Positions 29,173 to 38,496 of a stretch of DNA of 64,000 bases are shown here, in pieces. The notes beneath the pieces are model-generated. The model did no database searches, was not told the DNA's origin, and saw nothing but the letters and a program-made list of their open reading frames with translations. Position numbers and translations under genes: made by a program. Every line of letters begins with the position of its first letter. Within the stretch, counting starts at the first letter, position 1. The stretch is from positions 186,001 to 250,000 of the forward strand of contig CAWEGI010000015.1 of NCBI GenBank assembly GCA_963808815.1, given 5' to 3'. Source of the DNA: DATBLE01 sp963808815 (lineage in GTDB: Bacteria > Actinomycetota > Thermoleophilia > Gaiellales > Gaiellaceae).

Positions 29173-30807
29173 GGTCTTCCTCCGCAACGGTGGCCAGGAA
29201 CTCGCGTCCGCCGAGCATCCGCTCCAGCTCGTCCCTTCGGTCGTCCGGGCCGAGCTCCTCGATCCGCGTGTGAGTCGGGTCGCCGGGGACCTTCTCGACG
29301 CGGAAATGCCGGTCGGCCCGGCTCGCGATCTGCGGCAGATGGGTGATCGTGATCACCTGCGCGCGGCCGGCAAGCCGCGACAGCGTCTCTGCAACGCCGT
29401 GGGCGGTCGTTCCGCCGATGCCGGCGTCGATCTCGTCGAAGACCATCGTCTCTCCGCCGCCGACCGCGGCGATCGCGAGGGCGACGCGGGAGAGCTCGCC
29501 GCCGGACGCGGTCTCGGCCACGGGGCCGAACGGCAGGCCCGCGTTCGGCCTGATCAGGAACACCGCCTCGTCGGTACCGCTCGCGCCCGGCTCCCGCTCG
29601 CTCAGCTCGACGGAGAACTCGCCGTCTCCCATCCCCATGCCCTGGAGCTCCCCGGCGACCGCTTCCGCGAACCGTCCCGCCGCCGCGGTGCGCGCGTCGT
29701 GCAGCTTCCCGGCGATCTTCCGTACACGGGCTTCGGCTCGTTCGACCGCCTGCTCGGCGGCTGCGACCGGATCGACGCCCTGGTCGAGCGCCACGAGCTC
29801 GGTACGCGCTTCCGTGGCACGGGCGAGCAGCTCCTCCAGCGAGGCGCACCGGAAGCGCCGCCTCGCGTCGGCGATCCGCTCGAGTTGCGACTCGACCTCT
29901 TCCAACCTGCCCGGGTCGGCCTCGAGCGCCGAGAGGAAGGAACGGAGCGCGCTCGCCGCCTCGCGGAGCCGCAGCTCGGCGTCGCGCAGCTCGTCCGCCG
30001 CCTTCTGGAGCTCCGGGGCGAGCCGCTCGACGGGCGAGAGTGCCCGCTCGGCCAGCGCCGTGAGCCCAGCCGCTCCGTCGCCGTCGTCGGGGTCGAGCGC
30101 CTCCGCGGCGGCCGCGGTTCCCTCCAGCAGCTCGGTCACATGCCGCAGACGCTCGCGCTCCTCACGGAGCGCGTCCTCCAGGCCCGGCTCCAGCCCGTCC
30201 GTGTCCTCCACGAGCGCGCGCAGCTCGGCCAGCCGGGCCTCGCCGGCGGCCGCATCGCGGGTCAGATCCTCGAGACGCCGACGGGCAGCACCGAGCTCAC
30301 GCCAGGCCACGCGTGCCTCGGCCCGCCGACGCAGCTGCTCTTCGCCGCAGAAGGCGTCGAGGACGGCCAGCTGGTAGGTCGGTCGGGCAAGCCGGCGCTG
30401 CTCGAATTGACCGGACATCGCCAGCAGCCGCTCGCCGAGCGCCGCCACGTCCTCGCGGGCAGCGCTGCGCCCCCAGGCATACGCGCGCGTCCGCCCCTCT
30501 CCGGAGATCCTGCCGGGCGAGGACGACGCCTTCCTCGTCGTCCGGTCGCAGCTCGCGGAGCGGTGCGAACGCCTCCTCCTCGAGCAGGCCTTCCGGGAGG
30601 TCGAACTCGGCCTCGACGTAGGACTCGGCCCCGCCTGCGCCGACGTAGCGCGGCGTCGCCCTTCGCACCGAGCAGGAGGCCGATCGCCTGCGCGAGGATC
30701 GTCTTGCCGGCGCCTGTCTCGCCGGTGATCACGTTCAGTCCGGACGCGAACGGCAGCTCCGCACGGCGGATCAGGACGAGGTTCTCGATCCGGAGGCTAC
30801 GAAGCAA
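29165..30807 (-). CDS. recN: DNA repair protein RecN, two frameshifts
   Basis: RecN is an SMC-like ATPase in double-strand break repair. Walker A is NVITGETGAGKTILAQAIGL at about residues 24-43. The central part is a long coiled coil, and the C-terminal part has TASGGELSRVALAIAAV (signature), MVFDEIDAGIGGTTAHGVAE (Walker B) and ITHLPQIASRADRH. Extra bases in the CCC run at 30659-30661 and near 30513 must be removed; this restores GAKATPRYVGAGGAE and LARRISGEGRTRAYAWG, both canonical for RecN. Corrected length is about 547 aa. The start is TTG at 30807, inside the end of nadK. Confidence 0.93.
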
Positions 30808-31604
30808 AGGTGTCGCGGTAGCGGTGGAAGAAGGTCATCTCGGGGAGCAGCGCGAGCAGCCCGCGCCGGTCGCCGAGGCGGACCGCGGCCTGCCGTCCGG
30901 GCGGCGAGCTCGCCGACCACGACGCCGTCCGCGATCACTTTCGCCACGGTGTGTTCTCGGTCGGCCCTCGTCTCGTTGCGGACGACGAGCTCGAGGCCGC
31001 GCGGTACGACCAGCGGCCGCGCGTGCAGCGAGTGTGGCGAGACGAACGTCACCGCCATCGCGTCGAGCCCCCAGACCAGCACCGGGCCGCCGCTCGAGAG
31101 GTTGTACGCCGTGGAGCCGGTCGGGCTCGCGCAGATCACGCCGTCGCACGGCTGGACACCGAGATCCTCGCCGCCGACCGCCCAGGCCAGCTCGACCATC
31201 CGGCCGATCGCGGAGGTCGCGCAGACCACGTCGTTGATCGCCACCGCCGCCGTCCCGTCGACGTCGACGTCGAGAGTGGGGAGCTCGACGATCCTCAGCT
31301 CGCCGGCGAACGCACGCGCGAGCCCCTCATCCATCCCTTCCGGCCTCATCGCCGAGAGGAAGCCGACGCGGCCGAAGTTGACGCCGATCACGGGGACGTC
31401 GGTGTCCAGGAACCTGTGCAGCGCCCTCAGCATGGTCCCGTCGCCGCCAAGCACGACCGCCAGGTCGACGTCGTCGGTCTCCACCACCTCGGCGTCGGCT
31501 GTCGCCGCGATCTCCTCGACGCGCGCCCGCGCCCCGGCGATCACCTCGGGATCTCCGTGGGAGAGCACGGCGATCCGACGGATGGGTTCAGACGACGGCG
31601 GCAT
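30797..31604 (-). CDS. nadK: NAD kinase, frameshifted near the C-terminus
   Basis: NadK phosphorylates NAD to NADP. The motifs LAVVLGGDGTMLRALHRFL, IGVNFGRVGFLSAM and CASPTGSTAYNLSSGGPV are intact. Near 30896-30900 one extra base diverts the frame; the restored end reads ARRQAAVRLGDRRGLLALLP then EMTFFHRYRDTFAS and TAG at 30797-30799. The corrected length is about 269 aa. The ATG lies inside the last codons of tlyA (17-nt overlap) and the 3' end overlaps recN, so tlyA-nadK-recN is one operon. Confidence 0.93.
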
Positions 31605-32354
31605 CGATCCAGCTGTCGAGCTCTTCCGGGAGACGGCCCCCCGGTCGGTTGACGAGATGAAGGAAGAGCTCACGATTCCCCTTCGGGTCCGGGTAGGCCC
31701 GAGTCTACGACGCCCGCGACTTCCGCAGCCCAGCCGAGGGCGGCTCCGTGCGACCTCTCGTGCCACTCTCGTTCGCGTCTCGCGCAAGGTGACGACGCCG
31801 CCCTTGCCGACCTCGCCGCGGCCGGCCTCGAACTGCGGTTTCACGAGCACCACCGCCTCCCACCCCGGTGCGGCCAGCCGGAGCGCAGACGGCAGCGCCT
31901 TCGTCACGGAGATGAACGACACGTCGCAGACGACGAGCTCCGGCGGGTACGGCAGCTCGGCCAGGCCGCGGACGTTCAGGCGCTCGAGAACGGTCACGCG
32001 CGGATCGTCGCGCAGGCGCGGGTGCAGCTGGCCGTAGCCGACGTCGAGCGCGATCACACGGGCAGCACCGCGCTGGAGCAGGACGTCGGTGAAGCCGCCC
32101 GTGGAGGCGCCGACGTCGAGGCAGTCGCGCCCCGCCGGATCGACGCCGAACGCGTCGAGCGCGTGGTCGAGCTTCTCGCCGCCTCTCGAGACGAATCTCG
32201 GCCCGCGCTCGACGGCGAGCTCGGCGCGCTCGTCGACCTGCTCCCCCGCCTTCGAGTGGCCGGGGACGAGGCCGGCGAGGATCAGCGCCTGCGCCTGCGC
32301 GCGTGACTCGGCGAGGCCTTTTTCGACCAGGAGGACATCGAGGCGCTTCTTCAT
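31588..32354 (-). CDS. tlyA: TlyA family rRNA 2'-O-methyltransferase, two frameshifts
   Basis: TlyA methylates ribose of 16S and 23S rRNA and its activity gives capreomycin sensitivity in mycobacteria. The S4 RNA-binding domain is at the N-terminus (KKRLDVLLVEKGLAESRAQA) and the FtsJ-type methyltransferase domain has CLDVGASTGGFTDVLLQRGA and LVVCDVSFISVTKALPSALR. Removing a G near 31729 and one base of the CCCC run at 31678-31681 restores RLAAEVAGVVDSGLPGPEGN and RELFLHLVNRPGGRLPEELD. The stop is TGA at 31588-31590. Corrected length is about 255 aa. Confidence 0.92.
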
Positions 32355-32360
32355 CCGACT

Positions 32361-33131
32361 CTACGCGGTTCGCACGGCGAGGCCGTTGACGATCTCGGCC
32401 AGCACCGCGGTGTCGGCCGGGACCTCGAGCAGGAGCGCGAGAGCCCGCTCGGCGGCGCGGTTCGCGCGCGTCCTGGCCGCCTCCACCCCCTCCTCGAGCA
32501 CGTACCCGTCCGCGTCCAGGATGTCGTCGACCACCTGGAAGAGCATCCCGAGCTCGTCCGCGAAGTCGCGCCAGGCGCCCTGGTCCTCGCGCGGCAGGTC
32601 GGCCGCGCAGAGCGCGAGCGTGACCGAGGCATAGAACAGGCAGCCCGTCTTCAGCCGGTGCACGGTCTCCAGATCGGTGCCGGGCTCCATGGTGTCGAGG
32701 TACTGGCCTCCGATCATTCCGAGCGTCGCCTCGGCGAGCTCCCGCGCAACTTCGGCGGTCGGGTACGAGCAGGCGAGCCGGAACGCCTCGGCGAGGAGGG
32801 CATCTCCGGCGAGCACCGCCTTGCCTTCGCCGAACGCCGCCCAGACGCTCGGCTTGCCGCGCCGCTCCGTATCGTCGTCGAGCGCGGGAAGGTCGTCGTG
32901 GACGAGCGAGAAGTTGTGCACGAGCTCGACCGCGAGCGCGGCCGGCATCACCTGCTCGGTGGGCGCTTCGAGCGCCTCCCCGACGGCGAGCGAGATCACC
33001 GGACGGATGCGCTTGCCGCCCATCTCGAGCGCGTAGCGCGCCGACTCCTGCTGGCCGCCGAGCTCGGGCCAGAGCTCGAGCTGCTCGATCGCCTCCCCGA
33101 CCAGCTCCCTGAGCTCGTCAGAGCTGTGCAT
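32361..33131 (-). CDS. ispA: Polyprenyl (farnesyl/geranylgeranyl) diphosphate synthase
   Basis: The 256-aa prenyltransferase joins isopentenyl diphosphate units to an allylic primer. The first aspartate-rich motif is VHDDLPALDDD followed by TERRGKPS, and the second is FQVVDDILDADGYVLEE. GGKRIRPVISLAVGEAL is the conserved substrate-binding basic region. Chain length cannot be set from sequence alone, though the gene's place between xseB-like and tlyA matches ispA of Bacillus. Its start lies within the last codons of the xseB-like gene (14-nt overlap). Confidence 0.92.
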   Translation of the reverse strand: MHSSDELRELVGEAIEQLELWPELGGQQESARYALEMGGKRIRPVISLAVGEALEAPTEQVMPAALAVELVHNFSLVHDDLPALDDDTERRGKPSVWAAFGEGKAVLAGDALLAEAFRLACSYPTAEVARELAEATLGMIGGQYLDTMEPGTDLETVHRLKTGCLFYASVTLALCAADLPREDQGAWRDFADELGMLFQVVDDILDADGYVLEEGVEAARTRANRAAERALALLLEVPADTAVLAEIVNGLAVRTA

Positions 33132-33285
33132 CCGCCTCGCGCTTCGCCTGGTCGATCGCCTCGATCAGGTCCTTGGCGGCTGCGTCGAACTCGGCGAGCA
33201 GGTCGACGGCGTCCTCCAGCGACGCGCAGCTGTCCAGCTGCCGGCGGAGCTCCTCGAGCCGGTCGACCTTCTCCTGCAGCGTCAT
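33118..33285 (-). CDS. xseB: Exonuclease VII small subunit-like protein
   Basis: From the ATG at 33285 the 55-aa product MTLQEKVDRLEELRRQLDSC then ASLEDAVDLLAEFDAAAKDL is a two-helix protein like XseB, which pairs with XseA to form exonuclease VII. Its place between nusB and ispA fits the old gene order nusB-folD-xseA-xseB-ispA. No xseA lies nearby. The reading frame is continuous with the C-terminal frame of nusB, so it is either a NusB-XseB fusion or a separate gene after a lost stop. The XseB identification is by pattern and context only. Confidence 0.45.
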   Translation of the reverse strand: MTLQEKVDRLEELRRQLDSCASLEDAVDLLAEFDAAAKDLIEAIDQAKREADAQL

Positions 33286-33661
33286 GCGCGCCTCGCGTGA
33301 GATCGCACCGAGGATCCCGTTCACGAGCCGGCCCGCGTCCTCGGACGAATACCGCTTCGCCAGCGTCACTGCCTCGTCGATCACCACTTCGAGCGGGACC
33401 GTACCTTCATCCAGCTCGTGGATGCCGATGCGGAGCACGTTCCGCTCCAGCGTGCCGAGCTGCCCCGCCGGCCAGTCGCCGGAGACGGCGGAGATCCGTG
33501 CGTCGAGCTCGTCCGCGTGCTCCGCGACCGACTCGGCCAGGTTCCGGGCGAAGTCGTCGATCTCGCCCGTCGTAGTTCGTGCCGATCGGCTGGCCGGTCA
33601 GATCCCACTGGTACAGCAGGAAGAGCGCCGTCCGGCGCGCCGCCCGGCGCGAGAGCGTCAT
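33282..33661 (-). CDS. nusB: Transcription antitermination factor NusB, frameshifted
   Basis: NusB with NusE binds boxA RNA during antitermination of rRNA operons. The N-terminus reads SRRAARRTALFLLYQWDLTG and the C-terminal half LERNVLRIGIHELDEGTVPL then EVVIDEAVTLAKRYSSEDAG, both typical. One extra base in the GGG-equivalent run near 33567-33569 separates them; removal gives GTNYDGEIDDFARNLAESV. The ATG overlaps the accC stop (ATGA). In the C-terminal frame there is no stop at the expected NusB end; the shifted frame has a TGA at 33282-33284 overlapping the next ATG, so a further indel here is likely. Confidence 0.88.
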
Positions 33662-34998
33662 CGCGCCGCCGCCTGCTCGTCGACGTAGGAGGTCGTGTAC
33701 TCGCCGCTCGCGAACGCCTCGCTGCGTAGGACGTCGCGGGCAAAGTCGCGGGTGGTCGCGATCCCCTCGATCTCGAGCTCGCCCAGCGCCCGCAGGCCCC
33801 GGGCGATCGCCGCCGGCCGGTCGGAGTCCCACACGACCAGCTTCGCGATCAGCGAGTCGTAGAACGGCGGAATCGTGCTGCCCGCCTCGATGTGCGTGTC
33901 CAGTCGGACGCCGGGACCGTTCGGAGCGCGAAGGCGCTCGATCCGGCCCGGTGAGGGCGCGAAGTCCCGCTCCGGGTCCTCCGCGTTGATCCGGATCTCG
34001 ATCGCGTGGCCCGAGCGTGGAGCGCGGCCGGTGGCCGTCAGCCGCTCGCCTGCCGCGATCCGCAGCTGCTCGCGGACGATGTCGATGCCCGTGACGAGCT
34101 CGGTCACGGGGTGCTCGACCTGGAGCCGGGCGTTCAGCTCGATGAAGTAGAAGGCGCGGTCCGAGCCCAACAGGAACTCCAGGGTGCCAGCGTTCGTGTA
34201 ACCGGTCTCACGACACGCCCGCTCGGCGGCGGCCTCCATTTCCTCCCGCAGCTCGGGAGTCAGGGCCGGTGAGGGCGACTCCTCGATCAGCTTCTGGTGA
34301 CGGCGCTGGATCGAGCACTCGCGCTCGCCCAGGGTGAGGACGCCGCCGTCGGCGTCCGCGAGCACCTGGATCTCCACGTGCCTGGCCGGAACGAGTGCCT
34401 TTTCCACGTAGAGGCTGCCGTCGCCGAATGCCGCGTCCGCCTCGGCGGACGCGGTCGCGAACGCGGCGTCCAGCTCCTCGGCGGAGCCTACGAGCCTCAT
34501 CCCTCGCCCTCCGCCGCCGGCCGCCGCCTTGAGCAGGAGCGGGAAGCCGATCGCCGGCGCCAGCTCGCGCGCCTGGGCCAGTGTGGTTGCGCCCTCGGTG
34601 CCGGGGACGAGCGGCACACCTGCCTCGCGCATGGCGATCTTCGCCTGCACCTTGTCGCCCATCCTCGCCATCACCTCCGCGTCCGGGCCGACGAAGGCGA
34701 GGTCGTTGTCCGTGCAGGCGCGCACGAAGTCCGGCCGCTCGGCCAGGAACCCGTAGCCGGGATGGACGGCCTGGCAGCCGGTCGTCTCTGCCGCGGCGAC
34801 CACGGACGGGATGTTCAGATAGCTGTCTGCGGGCGGCGGCGGGCCGACGCACACCGCTCGGTCGGCGAGCCGGACGTGCAGCGCGTCGGCGTCGGCGGTG
34901 GAGTAGATCGCAACCGCCTCGATCCCCAGCTCGTGCAGCGCCCGGATGACGCGGACGGCGATCTCGCCGCGGTTCGCGACCAGAACCCGCGTGAACAC
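33658..34998 (-). CDS. accC: Biotin carboxylase subunit
   Basis: AccC carboxylates the biotin on BCCP using ATP and bicarbonate. The 446-aa protein has the N-terminal domain FTRVLVANRGEIAVRVIRAL, the ATP-grasp glycine loop KAAAGGGGRGMRLV, the catalytic segment YFIELNARLQVEHPVTELVT and the lid motif KLIEESPSPAL. All key residues appear present. It follows the BCCP fusion gene by 10 bp, and its TGA overlaps nusB. The unit provides the biotin half of an acyl-CoA or similar carboxylase. Confidence 0.95.
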   Translation of the reverse strand: MFTRVLVANRGEIAVRVIRALHELGIEAVAIYSTADADALHVRLADRAVCVGPPPPADSYLNIPSVVAAAETTGCQAVHPGYGFLAERPDFVRACTDNDLAFVGPDAEVMARMGDKVQAKIAMREAGVPLVPGTEGATTLAQARELAPAIGFPLLLKAAAGGGGRGMRLVGSAEELDAAFATASAEADAAFGDGSLYVEKALVPARHVEIQVLADADGGVLTLGERECSIQRRHQKLIEESPSPALTPELREEMEAAAERACRETGYTNAGTLEFLLGSDRAFYFIELNARLQVEHPVTELVTGIDIVREQLRIAAGERLTATGRAPRSGHAIEIRINAEDPERDFAPSPGRIERLRAPNGPGVRLDTHIEAGSTIPPFYDSLIAKLVVWDSDRPAAIARGLRALGELEIEGIATTRDFARDVLRSEAFASGEYTTSYVDEQAAAR

Positions 34999-35008
34999 CG
35001 CTACGGCA

Positions 35009-36826
35009 CTACAGGCCGACAGGGCGGCCGTTGACGGGCTCGAGCTCGAACAGCAGCTGGCCGTACTCCACCCCCTGGCCGTTCTCGGGGTGGATCCGCG
35101 TGACGACGCCCTCCTGCTCGGCCTTCACCTCGTTCATCAGCTTCATCGCCTCGAGGATGCAAAGGGTCTGGCCCTGTCCGACGGCGTCGCCCTCCTCGAC
35201 GAAGGGCGGGGCGCCGGGCGACGACGCACGATAGAAGGTGCCGACCATCGGCGCCTCGACCCTGATCATGCCGGGATCGAACGGCGGCGCCGGTGGGGCG
35301 GCGGCGGTCGTCTCCTCCTCAGGGGTCGTAGACGGTGGCACAGGGGCGGCGACGACGCCCTCCCCCGCCTCGGGCGTCCGCCGGACGGTGACCCGGAGGC
35401 CCGCGTCCTCGATCGTGACCTCGCCGACTCCGGAGTCCTGGACGATGCGGACGATCTCGCGGATCCGCTCGGCGCGGCTCGCGTCGACCCCGGCCCCCTC
35501 GAGCGACTCCTGGGTGCCGCGGCCGCGGATCGTGTGCAGGAGCGGCTCGGCGTCGTCCCCGAAGAGCGCGAGCAGCAGGAGCTCCTCCTCGCTGGCGGCG
35601 AGACCCTTGTGTCGCTTACGGAGCTCGTCGAGGTCGGGAGTGTCCTCCCCCGGCGACCCCTCCGAAAGCAGTGAAACCGCCCGGTCGACGGCAGGCGAGA
35701 TGGCGCCGGGAGGCGAGCCGTAGCGGCCCTCGATCAGCGCCCGTAGCTCGTCGACGACGGTCTGGTAGCGCTCCGCCGCGAGCACGTGCAGGAGCGCCTG
35801 CGAGGCCAGCACTTGCCCGATCGGAGCCGCGAGCGGCGGCGAGCCGACCTCGGCGCGGATGGTCTCCAGCTCGGTGATCACCTCGTCGAGCCGGTCGCCG
35901 GCCCCCTGTGTCCGGAGGTGGAGGTCGATCGCCGCGATCAGTCCGGCCGGAAGGCTGTGCTCGGCGGCCCGGGTGGCGATGCGCGGCGCGAGCGGCGCGA
36001 CGGGCTGGTCGCTGATGTGCTGGTCGACCAGGTCCGATGCCCGCCAGAGGGCATCCGGGGAGACGCCCGTCTCGAGGCCGAGGCCGTCCAAGCTGCTCGC
36101 CAGCGCCTCACCCGAGGCGCGGTGGAGGACGAGGGCGACAGGGTACACGGCGCAGGCGAGCAGGTCGACACCCGCGCGGGCGGCCTCGATCGCGGCGGCG
36201 AGCGCGCCGCCACCCGCACCCTGGCAGTAGAACCCGACCGGCAGGTTGCTCGCCTCGCGGATCGCCTCGACCAGCTCGCGGACGCGGTGCGGCTCCAGCG
36301 AGCCGGACGGATCGTGGATCAGGATGCGGGCGGCGCCGAGCTCCGGCAGGCGCTGCGCCTGGGCGACGAGCGCGTCGGTCTCGCCGGATGGCCCCGGGCT
36401 GTAGACGAGCCCGGCATCGAACTCGCGCTCGGCTGCGGTGATCGCTTCGCTCGCATCGCGCAGGTTGGAGACGTCGTTCAGGGGGTCATGGAGGCGGAAC
36501 ACGTCGATCCCGCTCTCGGCCGCGGAGGCGACGAAGCGGCGGACGAATTCGCCACCTACCGGCCTGGAGCCGACGAGGAAGCGGCCGCGGAGCGCCAGCG
36601 CGAGCGGCGTCCTCGTTCGCGCGCGGATCGCCCGGATCCGCTCCCAGGGGCTCTCGACCCCGCGCCTGACCGCGGACTCGAAGCAGCCCCCACCGGACAC
36701 CTCGAGGTACGCGAAGCCGGCGCCGTCGAGGATCTCGGCGAGATCGAGCTGCGCGGACGTCGGCAGCACCGCGGCGAGCGGCTCCTGTCCGAGCAACCGA
36801 ATGGTCGTGTCGACGAGCGCCGGCAC
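35009..36826 (-). CDS. Degenerate carboxyltransferase-like domain fused to biotin carboxyl carrier protein
   Basis: The C-terminal 80 residues of this 605-aa protein are a biotinyl domain with the biotinylated lysine in ILEAMKLMNEVKAEQEGVV. A proline/alanine-rich linker precedes it. Residues 1 to about 450 resemble the carboxyltransferase alpha chain of pyruvate carboxylase/oxaloacetate decarboxylase (VDTTIRLLGQEP, DVFRLHDPLNDVSNLRDASE, ARILIHDPSGSL). The active-site signature differs: the usual RD-HQS becomes RLLGQEP, the carbamylated-lysine strand KDMAG becomes HDPSG, and the metal HxHD motif becomes FYCQGAGG. The domain is therefore probably not a functional carboxyltransferase. The carrier part should serve AccC. 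A TAGGCT box precedes the GTG by seven bases. Confidence 0.82.
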   Translation of the reverse strand: MPALVDTTIRLLGQEPLAAVLPTSAQLDLAEILDGAGFAYLEVSGGGCFESAVRRGVESPWERIRAIRARTRTPLALALRGRFLVGSRPVGGEFVRRFVASAAESGIDVFRLHDPLNDVSNLRDASEAITAAEREFDAGLVYSPGPSGETDALVAQAQRLPELGAARILIHDPSGSLEPHRVRELVEAIREASNLPVGFYCQGAGGGALAAAIEAARAGVDLLACAVYPVALVLHRASGEALASSLDGLGLETGVSPDALWRASDLVDQHISDQPVAPLAPRIATRAAEHSLPAGLIAAIDLHLRTQGAGDRLDEVITELETIRAEVGSPPLAAPIGQVLASQALLHVLAAERYQTVVDELRALIEGRYGSPPGAISPAVDRAVSLLSEGSPGEDTPDLDELRKRHKGLAASEEELLLLALFGDDAEPLLHTIRGRGTQESLEGAGVDASRAERIREIVRIVQDSGVGEVTIEDAGLRVTVRRTPEAGEGVVAAPVPPSTTPEEETTAAAPPAPPFDPGMIRVEAPMVGTFYRASSPGAPPFVEEGDAVGQGQTLCILEAMKLMNEVKAEQEGVVTRIHPENGQGVEYGQLLFELEPVNGRPVGL

Positions 36827-36833
36827 GGACGGG

Positions 36834-36839
36834 AGCCTA
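36834..36839 (-). promoter_or_regulatory. -10 box of the BCCP fusion/accC operon
   Basis: TAGGCT lies 7 nt before the GTG on the minus strand. The operon therefore has its own promoter and does not depend on read-through from efp, which would help it survive insertion of the island upstream. Confidence 0.45.
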
Positions 36840-36989
36840 CCGCCGCTCGCACCGGGCCAGAGCGACAGACGCCTGTGGAGGATTCGTCACACCTTCGTCA
36901 CAGCCGGGGTGCCAGGCATTGGTGTGGAAAACCGTTCGGCCGGCCCACGGCCCGTTCGATCACGCCCGTGAACGGTCGACGGCGTCGGG

Positions 36990-37318
36990 CCGGCCTCCGC
37001 AGACACGGACTAATTGGGCGGGCGCCCCGATGATCGTCCTGGGCAGGGAGAGAGTTTTGCCCTGACGGCACTGCGGGCACCCGCCCGGGGCCACTATCGC
37101 GGATCCTCGTCTCTGTCGCCGTTTCCGGCGCCCCTGTAAGAGCTTCGTAAGAGCCGGTTTTCAAGCCGGCAACATCGAGAAGAACCTGGAAGGCGGGGCA
37201 GCCTCGGTGGAGAGACCATGTCCGCCGGCCGCGAGCGGCTTCTCGACGGCCGAACGGCATGGTGGGGCGCCCCCCTCACGCATGCGCGAGGTCCGCACAA
37301 GCTTCGGGCTTGTGAGTG
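36990..37318 (+). repeat. Remnant of a second integrative element (repeat unit R1)
   Basis: This non-coding stretch aligns collinearly with 53905-54215 inside the island at an offset of about 16.9 kb, with small gaps. Shared blocks include AATTGGGCGGG (37012), GCCCTGACGGCAC (37059), TTCGTAAGAGCCGGTTTT (37145, 18 identical bases) and GAGCGGCTTCTC (37233). The left part, read in the frame of the excisionase gene, ends RRHGLIGRAPR-stop against RRHQPIGRVPG-stop in the intact gene. It abuts the displaced efp tail at 37319. The integrase that should follow is missing. No intact gene lies in 36840-37503. Confidence 0.7.
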
Positions 37319-37350
37319 GCCTACGCGCGGCTGATGTAGCGCTTCTCGCG
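37319..37350 (+). repeat. Distal attachment-site repeat (displaced efp 3' end)
   Basis: The 32 bp match 54902-54933 at 29 positions in the same orientation. On the minus strand it encodes REKRYISRA and TAG, the same nine residues and stop as the end of efp, with only synonymous changes. It has no efp reading frame attached. This is what integration of an element into the efp 3' end leaves at the far junction. Confidence 0.82.
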
Positions 37351-37503
37351 AAGAGGGCGTAACTGTGGAAGCGATTCTGGGCACCGGCCGATTGCCTGCG
37401 AGGGCGACTTCCAAAACGTGAGCTGGAGAAATCTTCGGGGCTACGGGTAGCCAGAGGGACGCGAATGCTCTAGCGTTGTGAGCGGCCGACCGAAGGGAGA
37501 GTC

Positions 37504-38496
37504 ATGCGCATCGAGTCTTCCGTCACAGCGATTTCCTGGATCCCGTCCGAGGCGATCGAGGGGATGCCCAAGTTGCCGTTCGAGCTCGGGATCGGGCAGT
37601 ACGACGAGGCCCCGCCCGACCGCCTGGAGGAAGGTGACCTCCAGCAGCTGTGCGACGCCGACCGCTTCCGTGAGGCAAACGAGCTCAAGGCCTGGATCGA
37701 GGTGGACGACGGGAAGATCGTCGGTCACGGCCAGGAAGGCGGGGGTCTCGTCGGCTCGACGACGTTCCGACTGGGGATCAAGGACCTCACGATTCCGGGA
37801 GTGGCTTTCGATGTACTTCGTCCGGAGCCGGAAGTTCGAGACGACTCGATCCGGTTCGTGCAGACCGTCGGCGGTCGCGCGGGGTTCCCGGCGCCTCGGA
37901 GAGTCGGCGGCCGGCCGTTCTTCCGCATCCACTCCGCCACGGCGTGGACGACGCTCGCGCTGACGATCCGCACGGACGGGTCTTCCGAGCACGAGGTCGT
38001 GGGAGCGAGCCCGTTCCCGCGCCACTGGATCTATGACAAGGACGGGGACCTCGCCGCCAAGTCCGGAACGGTCGACTTCAAGACCTGGTATCGCGAGGCG
38101 CACGGCGAGAACACGCCGTGGGGCGACGAGGAGTCCGAGGCGTTCGTGACGGCGGCGGAGAGCGCGCTCGAACGGCAGCTCTCGCGCGAGCTCATGGGCG
38201 GCGACGCCGATCTCACCCGGCGCAAGCTGGACGTCGGCGAGATCCTCGTCGAGCAGGGCCAACCCGGCGACGAGCTCTACCTCGTCCTCGACGGCGTGCT
38301 CGTCGCGGAAGTCGACGGCGAGGACGTCGGCGAGATCGGGCCGGGTGCGATTGTCGGCGAGCGTGCGCTGCTGCTCGAGGGCGGCACGCGAACCGCGACG
38401 CTCGCCGCGCGCACGCGTACCCGGGTCGCGGTCATCCCGGCCGAGCTGGTCGACCGCGCGAAGCTCGAGGATCTCAGCGCGACGAGAACCGGGTAG
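37504..38496 (+). CDS. Cyclic-nucleotide-binding-domain protein
   Basis: The 330-aa protein has an N-terminal region of about 225 residues of unknown fold (from MRIESSVTAISWIPSEAIEG, with KAWIEVDDGKIVGHGQEGGG and FPRHWIYDKDGDLAAKSG). The C-terminal part, about residues 235-325, is a cNMP-binding jelly roll: LDVGEILVEQGQPGDELYLV, DGEDVGEIGPGAIVGERALL and GTRTATLAARTRTRVAVIPA correspond to its strands and phosphate-binding cassette. There is no HTH, kinase or membrane segment. The cyclase gene starts 199 bp downstream on the same strand, which suggests that this protein may sense its product; that link is inference. GGGAG precedes the ATG. Confidence 0.75.
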   Translation: MRIESSVTAISWIPSEAIEGMPKLPFELGIGQYDEAPPDRLEEGDLQQLCDADRFREANELKAWIEVDDGKIVGHGQEGGGLVGSTTFRLGIKDLTIPGVAFDVLRPEPEVRDDSIRFVQTVGGRAGFPAPRRVGGRPFFRIHSATAWTTLALTIRTDGSSEHEVVGASPFPRHWIYDKDGDLAAKSGTVDFKTWYREAHGENTPWGDEESEAFVTAAESALERQLSRELMGGDADLTRRKLDVGEILVEQGQPGDELYLVLDGVLVAEVDGEDVGEIGPGAIVGERALLLEGGTRTATLAARTRTRVAVIPAELVDRAKLEDLSATRTG

